Source: Mallotus nudiflorus
Lineage: Eukaryota > Streptophyta > Magnoliopsida > Malpighiales > Euphorbiaceae
Assembly: GCA_947683625.1 (NCBI GenBank)
Contig: CANTUR010000280.1
Location: 62,001 to 126,000, forward strand
DNA length: 64,000 nt
Direction: 5' to 3'
Shown piece after piece: positions 59,495 to 64,000 of this stretch (positions are counted from its first letter, which is position 1; each line of letters begins with the position of its first letter). Under the pieces are notes generated by a model. The model saw only the letters and a program-made list of their open reading frames with translations. It did no database searches and was not told the origin of the DNA. The translations under genes were made by a program, and so were the position numbers.

Positions 59495-60217
59495 ACTAGA
59501 AACCATAACTTTTGGCAAACTTGTTCATAACTTCACAAAGTTAATACAATTCAAATTAAATGGAACCGATATGTCTTCGTTGCACATGATTCATTCATGA
59601 AATCTATCTTCTTCTTTTTCATATCTTGATCTAAATGCCTATAGATTGCCAAAAAAATTCTTACAATACTATTGGTTTACTAGTTAATTTAATTTTAGTT
59701 GATCTTTCTTACAAGGACATATTGTAGGTTGCAAGGGAATGAATTCTTATAAATATATTTCTCTACTCAGTTAATTGTTTTCACTAGATCTCTCTTGGAA
59801 TAATCATGATCTAACCATGTTGAGCTAATTGTTCAATCTTTCTTCTTATTTGTCATCTCTTCATCTCAAGTCTTTTGGGCTGCCTGGATAACTGCCAAGT
59901 GCCATAACACCTACCAAAACTCCAATTTCTGAATTTAGGGAGCAATAATGAAAATTCCAATGTTAAATAGGATTAGTTCCCCCTAATACTTACATATTTC
60001 TTACACTAAAACTCCAATTCACTCATTGTTCAATTTTTTTCATTAACATCAATCACTGGAAGCACTCTATCTCTGTGGCTGTAATTTTGTAAGATCAAAT
60101 CTCACGCTACTTGTTAACCTCACGCAACTCAGCTAGTTGAAGCACATAGATAACAATTTAGTGGTGCTGGAATTCCATCCTCATTTGGAGACCTCATGAA
60201 GCTATCATCATCGGACC
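59495..60217 (+). pseudogene. RLP remnant, middle piece
   Basis: Continues the LRR region of the 53484 piece with heavy decay: 'ggcaaacttgttcataac', 'atgtcttcg', 'tattggtttac' and 'ctgccaagtgccata' can be aligned to 7390-8010 of the intact gene, and 60100-60217 to 8230-8340. Many frameshifts and stops. Confidence 0.75.
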
Positions 60218-60620
60218 AACTTGCTGATTTGTTTACCAAGTCCCTCTCCATCACTCGATTTCAGTCTTTGTGCCATCGATTCCCTCTTCGTGATTGTCCT
60301 GGGCTTCCAGGGGAGAGGGGGTGTTAACCAATATTTTTTGACATAGCTCATTGTTACCTTACTTAGTCTCCTATGATTTCTTTCCTTGTATATTTTACTT
60401 CCTCTCTTGTTACCTTCCTTAGTCTCCTATGATTTCTTTCCTTGTATATTTTACTTCCTCTCTTGTTTATTTCGTAGCTGTCCATATTATATTAGGATAC
60501 CTGTAATCTCTCCTGTAAATTAGTCATTTAGTTTCTAAACTCTAGGAACAAATCTATATCTTGTACCTATTTATACCCAGCGTGGGAAAAGAATAATATA
60601 AGCTCAAAAAGAGTTCACAC
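60218..60620 (+). mobile_element. 5'-truncated copia 3' end in the RLP remnant
   Basis: The insert begins with the last codons of a copia RNase H (DQLADLFTKSLSITRF...), then a purine tract (GGGGAGAGGGGG), then one LTR (60322-60619, TGTTAACC...GTTCACA) holding a 57-bp tandem duplication. Host RLP sequence resumes immediately on both sides ('tcggacc' and 'tctcatc', continuous in the intact gene). No target duplication is seen, so a filler or repair-type insertion, or deletion of the rest, is likely. It is a different family from the 20787 element. Confidence 0.8.
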
Positions 60621-61090
60621 TCTCATCCTGCAATTTCAATGATCAGATTTCCTCCTCTTTAAGCCATCTTACTCAGCTCTCTACTTTAGATCTTAGTAAC
60701 GACAATCTCGATGGTCATATTCCATCCTCTTTAGGAAACTTTGAGCAGCTTTTGAATTTGGGTCTTAGTAGCAACAACCTTAGTGGCTCAATTCCAAATT
60801 CTTTCGCAAACTTTAGGCAACTTCAAACGTTATGCTTAGGTCCAATAAATTCCATGGCTTGCTTCATGATTTCAGTCTCAACTATTCATTTCCTATGCTG
60901 CAAATTTTTGACATCTCAGTTGACAGCTTAAGCGGACAATCGCCAAGTTTTTTTTTTTTAAATAAAAATCATTTGAGGCTATGATGAGCTATTATGAATA
61001 TTCATTGATCATGACCATGGATTCTCCCAGTCACTGGTATTTCATGTAATAGATTCACTGGGAAGATTTCAGAATCAATTGAGATGTTTA
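60621..61090 (+). pseudogene. RLP remnant, right piece
   Basis: LRR codons equivalent to SCNFSGQIPSSL, then QLSTLDLSNDNLDGHIPSSL-like text, a large internal deletion (near 60835) and a trace of the island region ('gaggctatgatgagct'). It ends at 'gagatgtttaaatac' near 61090, before the membrane span. Confidence 0.8.
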
Positions 61091-62084
61091 AATACAAATA
61101 AAAATATATTGTATAGAAAATATTTTAATTTCTAAAAGTTAATTAATAAATTCAATTACAAAATAATCATATCTTATGTTACAATTTGAAAAAAAAATAA
61201 TTAAAAATTTCTATTTAGTCACTTCTTCTACCTGTTAATATGAACAAATAGACAAAGAATTAAAACGTTTCAAAATTCATATAACAATATGGTGTATTTT
61301 ATAGGTATACAAATGTGAAAGAAAAGTATAATATAAATTCAACTAACTTTTTTTTAAAAAAAGTTATTATTGAAAATAAAATTAAAATTGACTTAGTGGT
61401 ATCTATACCTTCTCAAGTTACTAAGAACGTTAAACTTCATCATAACAATTAGAAATTTCATTGTAAAATAATCAAGTAAAAGATAGATGATAATCCTCGA
61501 AAAATATGGGTTTGAGTGTATTTATTTAACATTATACATTTGGAGAAACCTGTACTGTAAATATTTTTTATTTGTGGAGATTGGTCTTCAAGGCCATAAA
61601 TATATGTTTGTGTGTTTTTCTGCGGTTAGAATTGCAACAGTTACACGAGGAGAAAAATGAACTGTTCATTAATCTCACTGATGATTGCATGACAGAGTGT
61701 TCATTAATTTACATGTTGATTCATTATCGTTAATCTCAACCTTCTATGTTTATATCTATAATCTTGATCATATGGTATGATCAAGATTATTTTGGTGTAA
61801 TTAATATTAAGCAGGTTAGTTATGAATGATGTGAATAATGAACATGCTGGCCACTTTGGCTGGCAACATACCCATCTCTTTCTTTTTATATTACTTAATT
61901 TCAATTTTTTCTTTTTCATCCGTGGTGTTTCATTATCTTTTTTTTTGGCTTCTCCTTATTTTAGTATTTTGGGTGCTACTTTTATGGCTTTTGGTGCCTT
62001 ATATGGCTATATGTAGAGGTTCTTGTTTCCCTCTTGGTGCAGGGAAAAAGCAGAATCCTTATAAAGCAGAATCAACAAAGCAAC
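61091..62084. other. No gene seen; contains a perfect hairpin
   Basis: AT-rich intergenic DNA. A 13-bp perfect inverted repeat with a 3-base loop lies at 61760-61788 (AATCTTGATCATA and its complement). A Phe-rich ORF near 61822-62089 is not protein-like. Confidence 0.5.
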
Positions 62085-62524
62085 TGTAATATTTCAAATT
62101 TTTAAATATTTTTAAATTGTATATAGTATTAATAATTTTTATATATATTTATGATTATTTTCATGAGTTTATTATTTATTAAGTTATTTTAATTATTTTT
62201 AATTATTTTAAGTACTTTACGTAAAATTTTTTTAAAAATTATATTTTCAGAAAAATTAAGACGTAAATAATTTAATATTAATTATTTTGACTAGTTTTAT
62301 GAACATGCATGAACTCATATATAATTTTTAAGTACTAAATAAAATTTATATATGTGTATTTATTCAAACTAAATTAGAGTTTAATTAATTAACTTAATTT
62401 TATTATTTAGTTTTAATATTAATTAATTAATTATAAATGTATAAATTATTATAATATATTAAAATATTTGTGTGGTGAGTATTATTTGTGTGTGGGAATA
62501 TATATAATATTATAATATAATTGT

Positions 62525-62560
<36 letters not shown>

Positions 62561-64000
62561 TTAATTGTCAAAATTATAAAGTTTGCAGTATTTACGATTG
62601 TGCCACTCCCTCTCCTCTTCTTCTTCCCGATTGGTTTCCACCATTTCTGGCCGTTCCAAGCTGGTTTTCTTCCCGTCACTGTGCCTCTCATGCTTCCTCC
62701 TCCACCTCCAGCCATTCCTGACGCCAGCAGCACTTATTTCCAGCATTTTTTGGTCGGATTTTTCAAGAATTGCCGAAAATAGATCAAGTTCCGATCAACG
62801 TGATTCCGGCCACCATTTTCAACACCGCTAGTCTCTATCTTCTCCTTGAGCTCCGGTGAGTGTGATTCCAAGCTTTTTTTCACTTAAAATGATCTAGATT
62901 TACCTAGGTTTCAATTTCTTCAATTCGGCCTATTAGGGTTTTTGAATTTTTTGAGCTTCAACTTGGTTGATTCATGAAAACTTCCTTCAAAAAATTTGAT
63001 CCTTATAGCTCAATATACATGCTTTAATTTTTGTAGAATTTTTGGATATTATTTTGATTTTTGGGTATTTTTTATTAGTTTATTAATATTTTCTAATTTT
63101 TGAAAATTAATTAATTAAATTATGAAATTGTGTTTTATAGTCTTTATAGGTGTTGAAATGCATTTTAGAAATTTATTTGTAATTTTTGGTGATTTTTCTG
63201 TAATTATTTTGAATTTATTAGGTTTATGTAATTTTGAAAAATTAGGTTAATTATGTGTTAAATTGAAATTAATTGGTTAATTGGGTATATTTATTGATAT
63301 TATTAAGATATATGTTGAGAAAATTAATTTTGAGTAATTATATTATTTTTGGTGAATTTTTGAACAATTATAGTGAATTTATATATATAGGGGTATTTTG
63401 GTAATTTGACACCAATTTGGCTAAAAATATAATTAAATTGGTTTTAATAATTATTTGAGCTATAAAAATGATTTCTACAAATTATTTAGTATTTTTAACT
63501 AATTAAAACTATTTTTCGTAAATTATTTTCAAAATATATATAATATGCTATTTTTCTAAATAAATGATTTTTTATCAGTTTTTAACATGTTTTAGAGTTA
63601 ATTATGTCACTTGGATTTATAAAATGTATTTTTATTATATTAGGGCATTTTTGGTATTTTTATAATTATTATGTGAATTGTGGACCTCAATCGGTGAATT
63701 GTAGTTTGGAGTCGGATCGAGGGATTATGGTTGAGAATTCTGTGTTTATTCTCGAAGTGTATTTTCTTTTCAGGTCCGGCTCTACTCTTTGAGTAGAGAG
63801 ATGTTCGTTTTGGTATGGAGGTTCTACCGGATTTTTAGTAGAATTCTCGTAAAACGTGATATCCGGTCGAATTTCTATTCTAATTCTATGTATAGTATTC
63901 TAGATTGAGTCTCTAGGATTTCTGTTAGGTTTATTCTGATTTTCTGTTATTGTTTGTTGTTTAGTTGCATCGAGACCGAGACCTAGTGGACCAGGTCCGT
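62085..64000 (+). mobile_element. Long gypsy LTR, partial, running off the window
   Basis: Starts TGTAATATTTC and is, over its whole visible length, the reverse-complement counterpart of the solo LTR at 16971-20219 (for example 62850-63010 with 19310-19475). By that alignment about 1.3 kb of the LTR lies beyond base 64000, so I cannot tell whether it is a solo LTR or the 5' LTR of a full element. It includes a (TA)n run (62528-62556), a C/T-rich leader-like region (62600-62760) and a splice-donor-like CCGGTGAGTG near 62853. Confidence 0.8.

Noticed and set aside
61822..62089. Phe-rich frames as a membrane peptide gene
   Set aside because: T-rich DNA gives runs of Phe/Leu codons in two frames; no start context, homology or partner was seen.
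62482..62831. Overlapping open frames rich in Ser/Pro/His near the start of the partial LTR (also 19460-19718)
   Set aside because: They lie in the C/T-rich leader-like part of the LTR, occur in both copies in several frames, and show no domain.

Overview
The window is plant nuclear DNA, most likely from a eudicot. It is AT-rich and dominated by transposable elements. The genes are single-exon, Cf-9-type receptor-like proteins (extracellular LRRs, one membrane span, short tail), and plant-type copia, gypsy, LINE and hAT/MITE insertions surround them. I cannot name the species. A REF/SRPP exon and a GH5 mannanase exon fit a eudicot but do not identify one.

The backbone is a tandem receptor-like-protein (RLP) cluster on the + strand. 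Only one copy is intact, at 6827-10189 (1120 aa). It has a TATA box, a signal peptide, LRRs, an island domain, a transmembrane helix and a probable 3'-UTR intron. Four other copies are broken: 14611-16850 (5' half missing), 30795-32612 (3' end missing), 37542-51430 (split by a 10.3-kb retrotransposon), and scattered remnants over 52550-61090. The intact gene and the 37542 copy lie in a segmental duplication whose 5' flanks (2430-6826 and 33235-37541) can still be aligned for over 4 kb. Copy-specific events can be read from that pair: a hAT-type MITE, a small inversion, loss of the TATA block, and gain or loss of LRR modules.

Mobile elements account for most of the rest. They are a LINE ORF1 remnant (1-960, -), a hAT MITE (5280-5732), a MITE inside an RLP remnant (16284-16592), a 3.2-kb probable solo LTR (16971-20219) whose sister LTR runs off the right edge (62085-64000), a Ty1/copia element (20787-25958, -), two diverged LTR-like fragments in opposite orientation (27556-30370), a Tat-like Ty3/gypsy element (39977-50255, -) with an antisense extra ORF and a 936-bp TIR-flanked gag-bearing insertion inside it, a gag-pol-less relative of that gypsy element (53549-59494), and a 403-bp copia 3' end (60218-60620). 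Most insertions have target-site duplications that can be checked against an RLP paralogue as the empty site.

The segment 10860-14610 is different. It carries single exons of unrelated host genes (REF/SRPP and endo-mannanase) on the - strand, next to an unidentified ORF, and sits where the 5' half of an RLP copy should be. It looks like a multi-gene capture by a transposon, though I could not fix its ends. I found no rRNA, CRISPR or operon-like structure. The most notable items are the TIR-flanked gag insertion, the captured-exon block, the LRR-array expansion, and the autonomous/non-autonomous gypsy pair.
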